Shown here: positions 12,185 through 25,700 of the stretch, in pieces
Layout of the letters: each line of letters opens with the position of its first letter
How positions within the stretch are numbered: the stretch's first letter is position 1
Assembly (NCBI GenBank): GCA_947652115.1
Contig: OX393567.1
Location: 23,908,550 to 23,972,549, forward strand
From: Blastomussa wellsi
Taxonomy: Eukaryota; Cnidaria; Anthozoa; Scleractinia; Plerogyridae
Direction: 5' to 3'
DNA length: 64,000 nt
Notes under the pieces: model-generated
Told to the model about the DNA's origin: nothing
Seen by the model: only the letters and a program-made list of their open reading frames with translations
The model's database searches: none
Position numbers and translations under genes: made by a program

Positions 12185-14658
12185 TTAACGAACAAAGATT
12201 TTCCAGAAGTCCCCAGACGATAACCCAGCATTATTGCCATCACAATCTTTCCGTCCTGATTCGCTACTAGTAATCAACCAGTGATAAGTGTCTTTCTTAA
12301 AAGCAGGGTAGCGGTACAATCTGTTCTGATCCTGACCTTGGCCCCATTTGCCAACCATATAAACATCATTTTCTCTTCCCCACTGACTACAAACTCCTGC
12401 TAATCGCGAGTTGTCATTCTTCATTCTAACAAACGAGCCACAGGCGTCAGGCTGAACTTCCGTCTGACCGCTGAAGTACTGGACTACAGCTTCACCAGTG
12501 CTGTTAGCAGCCGTGGTCACGTGGAACGTCCGTCCGTGTTGTTTGCTGCAGTGGAATCTCAGCTGAGTGAAATTCAAGTGTGTTCTCAGCTCATTCATGG
12601 CGCTCTTCTTCAGAAATACGTTGTGGTGATAGTTGCTGATTGCTCGGTATGACTTCTCCACTGACAATTGTTGGTGGGATGGGAAGTCAATCACAAGGCT
12701 GGAGACGAGAAGCCAGCCTCCTGAAATAAGAACACACACCCAGTCAGTGTGTATGGCATCTGTTCCCCCTATTTACCAAAGCAGTCACGATATACAGCAC
12801 ACAGGGCCTACGGTTTGTTGCTTTTATTGGGGACGACGGTATGAAGCTTTTGCAGATGTCATTTCAAAAGGCGGCACGCTCTCTTAAGTAAATTAAGACC
12901 CCAGTCATTGATCCGGTCAGGGGCTCAAGTCCGCGAGACCTCACGCATTGTACTCCGGTGCTGTACGTACCAGCTGAGCTAACCTACAGGTGAATAGAGA
13001 GGGTAAGTTTCTAAAGAAACTGCGGTGCTGCGTCGGTGGGAAGTATAACAATATAATTTGGTTTTATCGACTGGGTTGATAATGTGAATTGGCCATCGTA
13101 AAGAGATTCAAGAGCTGACGTTTCGAGCGTTAGCCCTTCGTCGGAGCGAATCCAACCTACGGGTGGTTTGACTGGGGTAACAGGTAAAATAACGGACAGA
13201 CAATATAAAGCAGAACACGAAAACACTAAAAGGGTTGAGTGTAAATACATAGCCGGTAAAATACTCTCTGTTGCCGTTCCAAAACCTTGATTACGTCAAG
13301 AAAAAAATGAGGGGGTAGGGAGGAACACTGAGTGCATTGGCTGGGGTTTGTTAATTCCACAAAAGTTATTTATAGATTGGCTCAAGAACAAAAGTCTGTT
13401 TGCCGTGACGTCCGCAAATGATCGTCATGTTCCTTGTTTCTGAAATGCATTTTCATCGACAAAATGTGACTCCACTTGGGCCGCCATTAGAAGTGAAATC
13501 GGGCATTTTGCGGTCTCGGGGAACAAATTACTAGCGTTTCAAAAGCCAGCGTAAAAATAGCTTTAGTGACATCCCTGAACTGGAAGTGCCCATTTTTTCT
13601 TTCACGTATAAATGATGCCCTGACAGACATTTTACGTTTTGTGCATTGGTTTAAGGGTGACGTTTTGACACATATTTCAACACCATCGACAACTTACCAC
13701 CGTCAGTTGTCATGTCACAGAAGACCTTTAGAGGGTTTCCACTCTTCTCAGGGTCGATCCAGTACTCCCCGTCTCCTGTGGAGTCTCCAGAGTCCCGGAT
13801 ATCCTTACAGGAATAAGCTGGTTGATGGGAATTGAAGCCTTTAATACCTTCCAAAGAAAAGAGAACGTGTTTAAAACTAATTAATTGGAAAATATATATA
13901 TCTTCGATTTTAACGATCCTCTTTGGTAGAAGGAATTTATTCAAACTGTTATCGAATTGACTGAAACACAAATTATCACTACTCACGTTTCTCACAACGT
14001 TTTCCTTTGTATCCAGGATGACAATTCTTGGTATGTTCATTCCTTTCACGGGCAACATCGATGCAGGAGGCCTTTGTTGGGTTAAGGCGCAAAAGAAAAG
14101 TATTTGGTCTTTTAATTACAATTTTTAAAATCATATTCTCGCCTTCACGCTTTATCAATGTACCACACTGTAGCTAGTCAAAGCTAACACTTCTTAGTAC
14201 TCTTGTTAGGAAATAACAAAGTGTCATTTTAATTTAACTAACCTGAACAGACCCATAGTATGTAGATCCTTTCTGCCATTTAAAATCACCTGGCGTCATC
14301 TGTCGAGTTTTGTTGTTTAGCTCACAAATGAGTTTTGCGTTGTTACCATCGGGATGAACGTTAAAGGACTTGCAACTGCTATTTTCAAGACATTTTAGAT
14401 GGCATTCAAACTCGTAAACAACAACAGCCTTGCCCATGACCTGACTAAGTAATGCATGATCTTAAAGGGGGGAAACAAAGTTAATTTAGGCTGAATATAA
14501 AAGAAGGATATATATGAAAATATGTCCATGCATGCTTACTTACCAATTTGAGTTTCAAAAACGCTCCCGCAAAAGTCTTTGCTCGCCGCAACAAACAGTT
14601 CTATCAGGAATATGTTGAAACCAACAAAGGCTAATTGGGTCGGGGATAACCCGTCCAT
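12185..14658 (-). CDS. Secreted PAN / EGF-like / fibrinogen-like protein
   Basis: Five exons on the minus strand: 14544-14658, 14243-14460, 13987-14071, 13698-13847, 12185-12720; phases join cleanly to give 367 residues. Exon 1 encodes an ATG followed by a hydrophobic signal peptide (LAFVGFNIFLIELFVAAS). Exon 2 is a PAN/apple domain (FECHLKCLENSSCKSFNV...ICELNN). Exon 3 is the second half of an EGF-like motif (NCHPGYKGKRCE). Exon 4 starts a fibrinogen-like region (SCKDI, GEYWIDPEKSGNPLKVFCDM), which continues in exon 5 with GGGWLLVSS. The rest of exon 5 is a less typical Cys-poor domain ending SSGDFWKIFVR. Secreted coral proteins, including skeletal-organic-matrix ones, have this order. The exact function is unknown. 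Confidence 0.8.
12895..13000 (-). mobile_element. tRNA-like SINE head in intron 4 of the PAN gene
   Basis: On the minus strand a TTAGCTCAGCTGG A-box and an ACTTGAGCCCC B-box-like segment are spaced as in a tRNA. No good acceptor or anticodon stem forms, so a tRNA-derived repeat is likelier than a tRNA gene. Confidence 0.4.
13005..13190. repeat. Interspersed repeat with hammerhead-like core, copy 1
   Basis: GGTAAGTTTCTAAAGAAACT, the TCGGTGGGAAGTATAAC segment and the GACGTTTCGAGCGTTAGCCC block are repeated almost exactly at 28710-28845. The first block recurs at 29852-29872. On the minus strand a CGACGA...CGAAAC pair resembles a hammerhead core. Confidence 0.6.
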
Positions 14659-16654
14659 CGAACTGTTTATTTTGCGTTGAGGCGTTTGAGACTTCTAAAA
14701 ATCCCACAATTTGATCTTGGACAATTTTTATAAAATTTTAAACTTTTAGCAAATCGTTTTCATTTTAAATAATTGATAGTTTACAAATTTGGCCCAGCAA
14801 TTCATTAAGTCAAGGAATTGTTATATTTTAGATTACTCACACAAACAAGCATGCTTTAGTCTATACACATTCAAAAACCTTGACACAAGTTTGATATTAA
14901 TGGAACGTTTTGTGAAATTTAAAGGAGAAACTTATGCTATCTCACAAACTAGGCCTAATGTTTCGTTTTCACTTTTCTTTTAAGTTTGAAAAAGAAACAT
15001 GAGCTAACTTGAAATTCCTCGACCAGTTTTATTTTTCAAACCACATGCATGACTAGTATAATACGATGTTTATAGTCGTCAGTTGAAGAGCGGTTTTTAC
15101 AATTTTTATGTTCTTACCTCCAATTCGATTATTAGACTTGGTCACACGAGCTTTACAAGCGCCGTTGACGACTCTCGGTCAATAGTGGATTTTTTCTTTA
15201 GATTGCAAGTAGTACCTAGCGTGATATAAGAATACACGAAGTGATACAGCTTGAGCGACGAGTGGCGAAGCCCAGAAAAACGAGAAACTCGTCGAGTAAA
15301 CCCAATGCAAGAACCGGGTGGAGGATTTGAGGAATATAAACGAGCTTAAGAATTTTCCGGGATTTTCTCTCTTTCTGCTGAAGCTCGGTCACAGCTGACA
15401 AAAACCTCCCTTGCTACCTTAGAACTAGACTGCGAGCGGTCTCTCTCTTGCTACAAAGTCAGAAGGAGCGAACGCGAAAGAATTAAGTAATGAGTGCGAT
15501 GAGCTAGATTTTCCGCCAAGTAGCGCGACTTCACAGGTCGTGTATCGCGCTCTGTCAATATTTTTTGTTTCTTTCCACTGACTTTAGAGCAAAATATAGG
15601 TTGTTCGCAGTCTACCGTAGAACAAATTCGTGTGGCTGGAGTTGTAAGTTTAAACTTTCTGAAGGCGTCTCTGATAGTCTGTACACCTCACCCACTCATT
15701 TACATGTGTCGGGACCCTTTTTAGAACGAGGAATAACACAATAGACGCTATTCTTATATTATTCAATGACATACAAATAAAGGGCCATGTATATTCTGTA
15801 GTTTAGTCTAGGTTAGCATGTATATCTCAGATTTAATCGATAACAAAAACATCGAACCAATTTTGTACAAAAGGAAAATAAAACCATGACTTTATTTGGA
15901 AGACAACCACACGCTACTTGTGGAATGTGAATATTTAAGAAGCAGCTTAGTGACAATAATTCATTTGCAAAAACTATGGGAAAAAAGATTGCATTTTTTG
16001 GCAAATGTTAGGTTGTCTGGCTTACATGAGGCTCCAGAAGCTTAGTTGTACAGTTTGCTTCACGTCATGGGCTCGAATCCTGTTAAGAGAAATCGGAATT
16101 TTTTATTAAGCAACTTGTGCAACGAACTAATGATCAAAATCTTTATCATAAGTAACACAGCGAGCACGTAGTCCCGACTAGCTATTCTTGAGATCAGACA
16201 ATTGTCAAACACGAGAGTCTTTTTTTTTCAGTGGGATATCCAAACATTGAGAAGAGAATTGACAATACGACGCACAGCGGAGTATTTTAAACGAAGTTCG
16301 ATGTGTTTGAATAGCCGACGGAACACTGTATCGAGTGTTTGATATATATTTTTAGTTGAAAAATAAAAAGCTAAGGAGTAAACGGTGAAATAACATCGTC
16401 TTTGTTTTAGCTTGATGAATAATTAATGAGTTTGAGAACCTTTCTTGCTATCTCGTTCTACCTGTAAATCAATCATTTTTTTCTGGCATATGTAAATGCA
16501 GAAAGAGCATAACATTCGGCACAACACGTACCCTCGTGTTTAAATGTGTGGCAACTGACTGATAAAATATAATTGTTGTTTAAGGCAGAAGCTGTGCTCA
16601 AGCAGAGAGAAATAGCACCGGTTTTAATCCCTTAATCCCCTTTTCAGCTGCAAG
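14659..16654. other. Intergenic stretch between the PAN gene and the first LOX-A exon
   Basis: Head-to-head spacer between a minus-strand and a plus-strand gene, so both promoters should lie here. No supported coding region. 16040-16090 has a short GGGCTCGAATCC B-box-like scrap. A TATA-like GATAAAATATAA at about 16560-16572 lies 80-95 bases before the LOX-A distal ATG. Confidence 0.4.
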
Positions 16655-16710
16655 ATGAAGGCTTTGATGATTTTCATGACTTTACTTGGAACTTTACTTA
16701 CAGCACCCAG
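16655..16710 (+). CDS. LOX-A distal alternative signal-peptide exon
   Basis: ATG followed by KALMIFMTLLGTLLTAP, ending AG|GTGGGC in phase 2, the same length (56 bp) and phase as the three repeated exons at 20-21 kb. Splicing to 24164 gives APR-YASAVSC. It differs in sequence from the repeats, so it is an older duplicate. The only plus-strand acceptor gene downstream is LOX-A. Confidence 0.6.
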
Positions 16711-19700
16711 GTGGGCTAAAAATCTTTGTCATTGCCAATTTCTAACTTTTATAACTATAAAATAAATGCTCGTCGCAATCGATATCACGAATCAAACGCC
16801 CGTGTTTCTTGAAGTCACGAAACTCGCAGGTGTTTGAGTACTGTGGGGCGGCAGGTACAATTGCAAATAAACGTGTAACTGAGTCGATCCAAAAGAGTCC
16901 TTTTTCACACAAGACTAGTCAAATGTGGCTTCATAATTTGTGGCCTTTGAAAAAGGGGAACGTGGATCCGGTGGCTTTGGTAGAACTCTAACTTTTTTTG
17001 AAGAACTATTTTCAGAATTACTGCTCTTGAATGAAAATTTTAACACTGTTTTTTATCTAGTGGATAGAAGACTCTACCCCTTAACTATTCACTCCTTGTC
17101 GCATGGAGACTGCATGGGTACGAGCTTTGTCCTTGAAAATTACGCCGAGCAATACAATCTGAATTAAAAGCTTTTCCAAGTAGATTGTAATCACACAAAT
17201 GCACATAACTAATGTGACTAGCTGGCAGATTGCTATCAGCAATATCACGACAATACCACTACCCCGTTTAGGGCAAAGGAAGACATTTTATTATACTATA
17301 GCGTTAATATCTAGTCCTGAACTTGTTGATCTAACGTTGAATGATACTCAGCTTAATAAATACTGATGAACGTTTTCCCAGAACCACGGTTCCATTCCAT
17401 TCAATGGTTGACCAAAGAGGCCTCGGTTAATTATTTATAAAAATAAATACAAAGAAGCTTTTTGGACAAAATTGCACGGTCATCGTTTGTCTGAACTTCA
17501 AAAAAACTTTTCAATTAATGTAAAAGATTTTCGCAAGAATGTATACCGTTGAAGATCTGGAATGTTTTTACGTTAAAAAAAAATCAGGATCAGTGTAGTG
17601 ATACAATATTGCATATATTGACCATTTCTGCTACTAAAAATCGTGCGTACAAACACGTTTTTGGAATAATTCAGGTAATTAACAAAAAAATCCACCCTAT
17701 ATTGGAGACGCTGCAAACATATCAGGGTTGTAAGACGTCCAGAAACACGTGTGGTAAAGAAAGCTCACTCTATCAGCCAAAAAATAAGAAACTTAATTTG
17801 ATTGCCTAGCCTTATGGCAAACTAACAAAAATATTTTATTTTTGGCCACTTGGAACATTTCCAGATATCAAACAATTGTCACAATAATTCAAGAACGGCT
17901 TTGTAATTTGTACACAATCGAATCATATTGGTCACTGTGATAGATATCTTTTGTATGTAATGTTTTAACACAGCGTTTGATAGCTTTTATTTGTGGCACA
18001 ATTTGACTGCTGTTATAAAAGTGCCGTAGTTTGAGCGGCTCTTTTCGAAATATTCGGCGAGGTTAAGACCGATTTCACTGACTGACGAATGCAGTTTTAG
18101 GAAGACTAAAGAAACGCACATACCCATATCTATCAAGACAAAATCTACAAAATTCCAAAAATTTCATAGAAATACTTCATTTATGGAGTATTTCTAACGA
18201 TATTAACATGTTTCTTTCAAAAGTTTAGCTTCTTTTGTTTCAGTGGCATGCCTCAAAACTAGCCAAGCTTAATATTTTGTACCTAAGTGTATGACCACTT
18301 GAGATAACATTTACATTGGGTTTTAACTTTTACATAACAAAACGAAACCGTTCAACTATGATAGGAACGCTAGCTTTATAGAAGCACGTGAAGATGACAG
18401 AAGAATATAATAAAAAGCACGCAAAATTGGTCGCTGTTAATCCTGCTTGTTGGAAAATCCTATTTTTTTCTGCAAGGGAGAGATTACGTTCAACGGAGAA
18501 CTGGTGGAGAAGGCACATCCAGTTGTCACCACAGGCAGACCAGTCTCTGTGTTTGAGGCCGTGTGACGTCACGATACGCTATTTGATCTCATACATTTTC
18601 TGTAATTCGTTACGGCTGACCTCGGATTGATTCAACTGATCGCAAGAAATGCTTCATAAAATACAGGATTTTGCATCTTTTGACCCAAAACTGTGATCAA
18701 CTGTAAGCCGTTTGCGTGGTATTTCGTGGTTTGATGGGGTTCAAACAAATTCGCGCTCTCTGAATGGCTAATTATAACTTGTCAAAAAAGTTTGTTGGGT
18801 GGCCACACTAAGGAGCGTCGCGCTGTACACATAACAAGGAGGTGGGACAACTCAAACAAATTCGCGCTCTCTGATTGGCTAACTTGTCAAAAACGTTTGT
18901 TGGGTGGCCACACTAAGGTGCATCGCGCTGTAAACTCCGTAACCGCGATTATATTTTAACTTAAATTATGAAGTTTTACAGAAGTGCATTTCATTGAAGT
19001 GTCTTGGCACCTTTGAAAACAGAATAGTTTAGGAACCAGAGTGCTGGTTCCTTTCTTTTCTTTTCTTTGTGGATAAAACTATTAATTTTATAATTGCTGG
19101 TTATGCGTTTTTCACGTGAGCCTTTGGCTCGGACATGTGAGGGCAACCTAGCCCCACGCTATGACAACTAAATTGATTGATAGTTTGGAGAATAAAAGTG
19201 TCTTTGCTAACTAAATGATGATAATCATCAATTTGATTGGAATAAATCAACTCTTGCAACAAATTTAGAATGTTGGCCGGTTTCCGATCTATCCTTTTCA
19301 GTTCTGATGTTACTTTTTTATTATAATTTATGACACATTGACTGGATCAGATTGCGTAACGCATTAAACTAAAACGAGGCGTGAGGTTGTTTGAAGAAGT
19401 AAACTATAACATTATCGAAGTCAATATCACGTAGTATTGGCGCTGAAAGTTGGAATCGAGATTTAACTGATTACAGCTTGTATTGCATTATAAGATTGAG
19501 GCGTCGCACATTACAAACATCATACTGAGTCTTTAAATGCATGACAATACAGTTCTTTTCGAGACCAAAATTTATAGAGCCCGGGGGTGTTTAACGGAGC
19601 ATAAATAGCCGCCATAAATGAAGCAATCTCTGGAAATATATAAAGCTCCCTTCAATTAAAACAGTATTAAAAGGAATAATAATAATAATAAACGCAAATC

Positions 19701-22700
19701 TTTTTCAAAATTACCAGGTCATTGTTTGTCTAATAAAACTTACAAGTTCACGTGATTTTAATATTCATGCATGTATCCCAGGCTTATTGATGCACAAACG
19801 AAGTTAACGGATCAACAAGCGACGATTTACGCGGTTAAGTGCGTTAAAAAGCGACGCAATATTAAAGCTTTTGAAACAGATGCGCTGTTCCTAACACTAG
19901 AAATACCACTTTTTGAATAATTGGAAAAAAATGTAATTATACATAAGGGACGCTGCAGCAAAAGACGCTGCAAACAGAGCAAGTTTGGTGAACGCCCTGT
20001 GCGCAGCAACGAATCACGTCTCGTAAAAAATTGCACTCCACAAGCTACGAATATGAAAATTTTGATTGTCCTGCTCTCAGTAATCGGAAGCTTGTTAACA
20101 ACGTCCAGGTATGAAAAAAATATATTCCCTGTGTCATTTGCTTTTATATATATATGAACAATACGCGATGGCGGTGTGCAGGCGGAATTTTTTCTGAGTG
20201 TTTACTTTCAGTACCAGGGCATTATTATTGAGAGCTGCCCATAAACAGGCTAACTCGGCTAAGTGCTGTTCAGGCTAACCGGATTGCTATTGAGTCTAAC
20301 TCTTTTGAAACAGATGCGCTGTTCCTAACACTAGAAATACCACTTTTTGAATAATTGGAAAAAAATGTAATTATACATAAGGGACGCTGCAGCAAAAGAC
20401 GCTGCAAACAGAGCAAGTTTGGTGAACGCCCTGTGCGCAGCAACGAATCACGTCTCGTAAAAAATTGCACTCCACAAGCTACGAATATGAAAATTTTGAT
20501 TGTCCTGCTCTCAGTAATCGGAAGCTTGTTAACAACGTCCAGGTATGAAAAAAATATATTCCCTGTGTCATTTGCTTTTATATATATATGAACAATACGC
20601 GATGGCGGTGTGCAGGCGGAATTTTTTCTGAGTGTTTACTTTCAGTACCAGGGCATTATTATTGAGAGCTGCCCATAAACAGGCTAACTCGGCTAAGTGC
20701 TGTTCAGGCTAACCGGATTGCTATTGAGTCTAACTCTTTTGAAACAGATGCGCTGTTCCTAACACTAGAAATACCACTTTTTGAATAATTGGAAAAAAAT
20801 GTAATTATACATAAGGGACGCTGCAGCAAAAGACGCTGCAAACAGAGCAAGTTTGGTGAACGCCCTGTGCGCAGCAACGAATCACGTCTCGTAAAAAATT
20901 GCACTCCACAAGCTACGAATATGAAAATTTTGATTGTCCTGCTCTCAGTAATCGGAAGCTTGTTAACAACGTCCAGGTATGAAAAAAATATATTCCCTGT
21001 GTCATTTGCTTTTATATATATATGAACAATACGCGATGGCGGTGTGCAGGCGGAATTTTTTCTGAGTGTTTACTTTCAGTACCAGGGCATTATTATTGAG
21101 AGCTGCCCATAAACAGGCTAACTCGGCTAAGTGCTGTTCAGGCTAACCGGATTGCTATTGAGTCTAACTCTGAGTGCCAGCCCTGCAGGTCTGCAGCCAA
21201 CTGCATTTGTCGCACACTTGCGAGCGATTGTAGCCGATTGTCCATATAGTCATGAAGGGTGATTATTATGTTGAAATGCATGTTTACACATGCCGAACAC
21301 GCATGTTGGTCAAGTTCGTAAAGTAACACTGGGCAAGCTTCATTTGTCATTGGAAAATTTTCACGTTTGGCGAAGTTTGATTATTATGAGATCAAAATAG
21401 GCTGTTGAGTCAGAAAAAAAATTAACAGTAAATAAAAGTTCCAGATCTCTCAAACAATTATTTCAGGCCGTATTTATCAAAACACAACAATCCAGAGAGC
21501 CTGGAACAGGCCTCTCAGGAAACAGGCTAACGTGTTGTTTCATTTCTGTCGTCCTTGCACAAAGTCACCGGAAAAATTTAAATTTTTAATTTTTCCTTAG
21601 AAAATGTCAACTAAGACGTTTATAAAAAATATGAGGCAATTCATCATCCGTAGCAAATTTTGAGCGCAAGCCCTTTTTAAGAGGTAAATACATTTATAAC
21701 GTGGTCAGCTACAAAAGCTATTTTCTGCAACTGATTTGTCATCGATGGCCACGATCCCACCAGCGAAGCCAATACACATACTCTCTTTAAATTAAACCAA
21801 GCGAAAAAAAGTTTGATTTTAGAATCATTGAAGGGTAAATTCAGTAACAGAGCTCTTAACGCGCCCTGTGGGCGGAAATTCTTGAACAATTTTATGCACG
21901 GTATGTTTCCAACCTTGCTCCCAATTCGTTCCCAATTCGTTCTCGAATGAAACAATAACAAGCCGTTCCGAAATTGCACAGGGAACTGGCGCGAGATTCA
22001 ACTTTTAACCAATCGATAAATTTATACCACCACAGAAGAGGTCACGTTGAAATTGGTCCTCTGATCTTTTTTTTTTAAGTTTTTAGGTTGAAAAGAGACC
22101 AAGTTTCGGACTTTGAAACATGATTTAAAATCCATACAAACGTCTATAATTTTGACACAGCGTACCCCAAAACTATACAAACCCTTAAAATTTGTATCAG
22201 ATTTCTAACAACTGTAAAATGCCGTCATGAAACTACTATTTGAAAGAAGCTGAGAAGAAAATCACTATGATTGCCCATGTTTAAGAGTATCGCGGAAATC
22301 ATAAAAAATTAAGAGTTTATATGGTTTTATATAATAACCAAATCAATGCGCGTGCTATGATTGGTCAATCAGCTATGGTTTATTGTGCCAGTAAACTCAT
22401 GGAAAAATCGCGCGTCTTCTGAATTATTTTATAAAAGCAATAGACCACAAGTTTCTATGGCTGTTGGAAGAACACTCGAAGAATTCGTAAATCACTCGCC
22501 TGCGGCTCGTGATTAACAAATTCATCTCGTGTTCTGCCAATATCCCGCGTGGTTTATCAGCTTATAAACCATAGAAACTTGTGGTCTATTGCTTAATTGG
22601 GGGACGCTGTGTCAAAATTATAGACGTTTGTATGGATTTTGAGCCATGTTTCACAGTCCATAAATTGGTCTCTTTTCAACCTAAAAACTTCAAACTTGGT

Positions 22701-25700
22701 CAGATGACCCATTTCAACGTGATCTTTCGTGTGGTGGTGACAAATTATCGATTGGTTAAATGTTGAAACTCGCCCCAGCTCCCTGCGCAATTTCTGAATG
22801 TCCTATTAAAATCAATTCGACTTGTGAAAGTGGCGCGATGTTTTCGGATTTTACCGGGTCAGTTGGCGTGGAATGACACTCTCATGCTCCAACACCTACA
22901 AAAATCTGTTGAAGAGGCGTAGGGCAACGACCCCGCTTGTATTTATCCACGGATAATTCATCAGCTATAAATATAAATACTAATATGCATTAAATGAATA
23001 AGAAACTATTTATATAAAACTATACTTAAAAACAAAAGCTTTCCACGATTGCCATGCCTCAACGTATACGTACTTCTTTGATTAAATCGAATTAAGCGTT
23101 TAAATATCCCAAGGGACTCTGCTTGTCTTGCGTCACGAGGAAGACTGTTCCAAAGAGTGGCGCCACTATAGCTAAAGCTATTCTTATAATAGTCTGTGCG
23201 TGACAATGGAGCATTAAGGTTTATTCTCAGAGTCCCTTAGGTTGTACGCAGTTTCTCGCCTTTCAGATTTAGAAGATAAATAGCCCGGAGATTATGGATC
23301 TTTAACTTTGTGTATTTGCTGCTGTGGGAAACTCAGTAGCCTTTTCCATGCCAGGAGTTCAAACAAGCGACCAGCATCAGCGTCATAATTTGAATAATTC
23401 AAAACACAAGCGTCTCTGTTTTTGAAGATTTCCAACCTGGTGGGCCACTAGGTTTGTACGCAGACTGTCCCTTATGACAGTAGCCAATCAGAAGCCAGGA
23501 CCTTTTGAATGGACCAATCAGAAAGCCGAATTTGGGTCACATGACATACATATATAACGGCGGGAATACGTCAAAATAGGAAAATAGTAGGAATCAAAGT
23601 AATTGAGCACGCAAGAGGTCGAACTACTTATCACGTCAAAAGTAGGTTTAACGGACTATTTTTGACACGCTGTGTGTCAAAGTCACACAAATTCATGTTA
23701 ACAACTTTTATAATCTCAAAAAAAATCCTAATTTTGAAAATGAAATGGGACTTTCATGCTCCAACATCTGTGAAAATCTGCTGAAGAGACGTAGGGCAAT
23801 GAGCCCGCTTGCAAAATTGGAATGAAAAATTTATTTGTTGGATAGGGAAATGCTATAAGTAAAATAGATCAAGAAAGTCATCCTGGGAATTTGGCGAATC
23901 AAGATATAAGGATGTTGGCATGCCGGAAGTTCCGGGTTCGATTGTGGTTGTTGACCCACAATTTTTCTTTTTTGTATGAAAAATGGCATCGGCCGTTTAC
24001 GAAATTAAAGAGAAACGTACGTCGGCCTCCTGCCAGCTTGGACTCACAAACACGGCCCCGAAAGGTGCTAGGTATAAACAATCGCATATTAATAAAAATG
24101 CTGTACGTTTAAATAGCATTACATGATATTTCAATCTCATAACATAGGTTTCTGTTGTTCAAGGTATGCCTCAGCCGTCAGCTGTGAAGTGTCTCTTCCT
24201 CAGCAATCCAGTGTTGCATGCAAGGCTATCAGGAATGCTGCTCTTGCTGAAAACAAGAAGATATACACTTTGAAACATGACCCAGCTTCGCATGGCTTTG
24301 CCCTGTTAAACATGACTGTGAAGGAGCTGGCAGCTGTTGCTCTGAAAGACCCATTTATGAGATACGTTACCACAGCCTATGTTGGAATGATAACAGCTAG
24401 CAATGCCCTTTTCGAGACTTACCTTAAGTTAAATCCAAAAGAGATCAATCACATCGCAGAGTATCTCCAGTTGTCAGAGTTTTTCCAATCAACCTTTGAG
24501 CCATTAGTTGGGGTACTAACTTCATTTTGTTCGTTATTTTCTATAAAGGAACTCTACCAGAAAATACCTCACGGGTTGAAATTAGAATTTTAACAATCAA
24601 CGTAGAAAATTTCACTAGAAACTCGCCCAAAGGTTTTGCTGTTCTTCGTGTGGTTTCAATAGCTATTGTTGCTATAATTTCAACCGGCAAGGTATTTTAT
24701 ACTAACTTTAATAAGACGCCTTCTCCTGCATCTCGGAACCAAGCCTTTTAACTAACAAGATCAATTAACTGCGGCCAAAAGTAAATGTTTGAAAACTGAC
24801 TTCTCACTTTGACAATGGATAAAAATTTTGTAAAGCATTTGAGAATTTAAAGTCATAATTTGCACAAAAATGTTACTATTATTAATTAATATAATGAATA
24901 TATAATTTGATCTATGAGGATCGTTTTAATCATGATTGTAGTTTATTCCAGTCTTGTTAATAGAAACCCGGTTTGTGCGAGTATTTGAAATGAAAACCGA
25001 GGAGGTATTTTTTAAAGATTAACCTCCTTTTATTTATCATTTATTATTATTATTTTAAGGAATACGTGAGGCTACCGTCCAAGCACGAAGCGTTTATTGA
25101 CGACAAAACTGAATGGATCAATAATAAACTGTTCACTCAGCAGCGTTTGGCTGGAAGCAACCCCATGTCAATCAAACGAGTAACGATTCACAGGGAAGGT
25201 ACGACTGTTAACTAAGGGTACGCTTCTTTACAAAAATCCAAGATTGGATTCTTAAATCCGAAAACGTATTTTGCGTTTCTTTATTAAAAAGATTAATCCA
25301 AGATCACTCGGATAATGGTGCATCAAAGGAACCGAAGAATCCACTCTGGGCAAGGATTCTTCGGTTCCATGCACCATGATCCGAGTGGTCTTGGATTAAT
25401 CTGTTTAATAAAGAAACGCAAAATCCGTTTTCGGATTTAAGAATCCAATCTTGGATTTTTTAAAGAAACGCACCCTCAAAATATCTAAGCATTTGTGTTG
25501 TTTAAAATATGCATGAATAGAATATATGTAAATATTAAATTGATGTGATAAATTGGCCTCATTCTGTTTCAAACTACAGAAATTGTGCATTAAAAATTTT
25601 AAATTTTTATTCTGTCTTACGATTCACAGCGTATTCGCGCTGAGTACCGTTTTATTGGATCCATTTCTCTTAATAACTATTGAATATCACAACATCCCTT

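Larger units (their letters stand above)
19868..21169 (+). repeat. Three perfect 434-bp tandem repeats, each with a LOX-A first exon
   Basis: Units are 19868-20301, 20302-20735 and 20736-21169. By eye they are identical throughout, including the 78- and 66-codon frames. Each contains a TATACATAA-like box, a leader of about 110 bases, the signal-peptide exon (MKILIVLLSVIGSLLTTS) and its GT donor. This is either a very recent triplication with homogenisation or an assembly artefact. Confidence 0.9.

Noticed and set aside
19868..21169. CRISPR-like or satellite array
   Set aside because: Only three 434-bp units, without spacers, each containing a coding exon; a tandem gene-segment duplication in a eukaryote.
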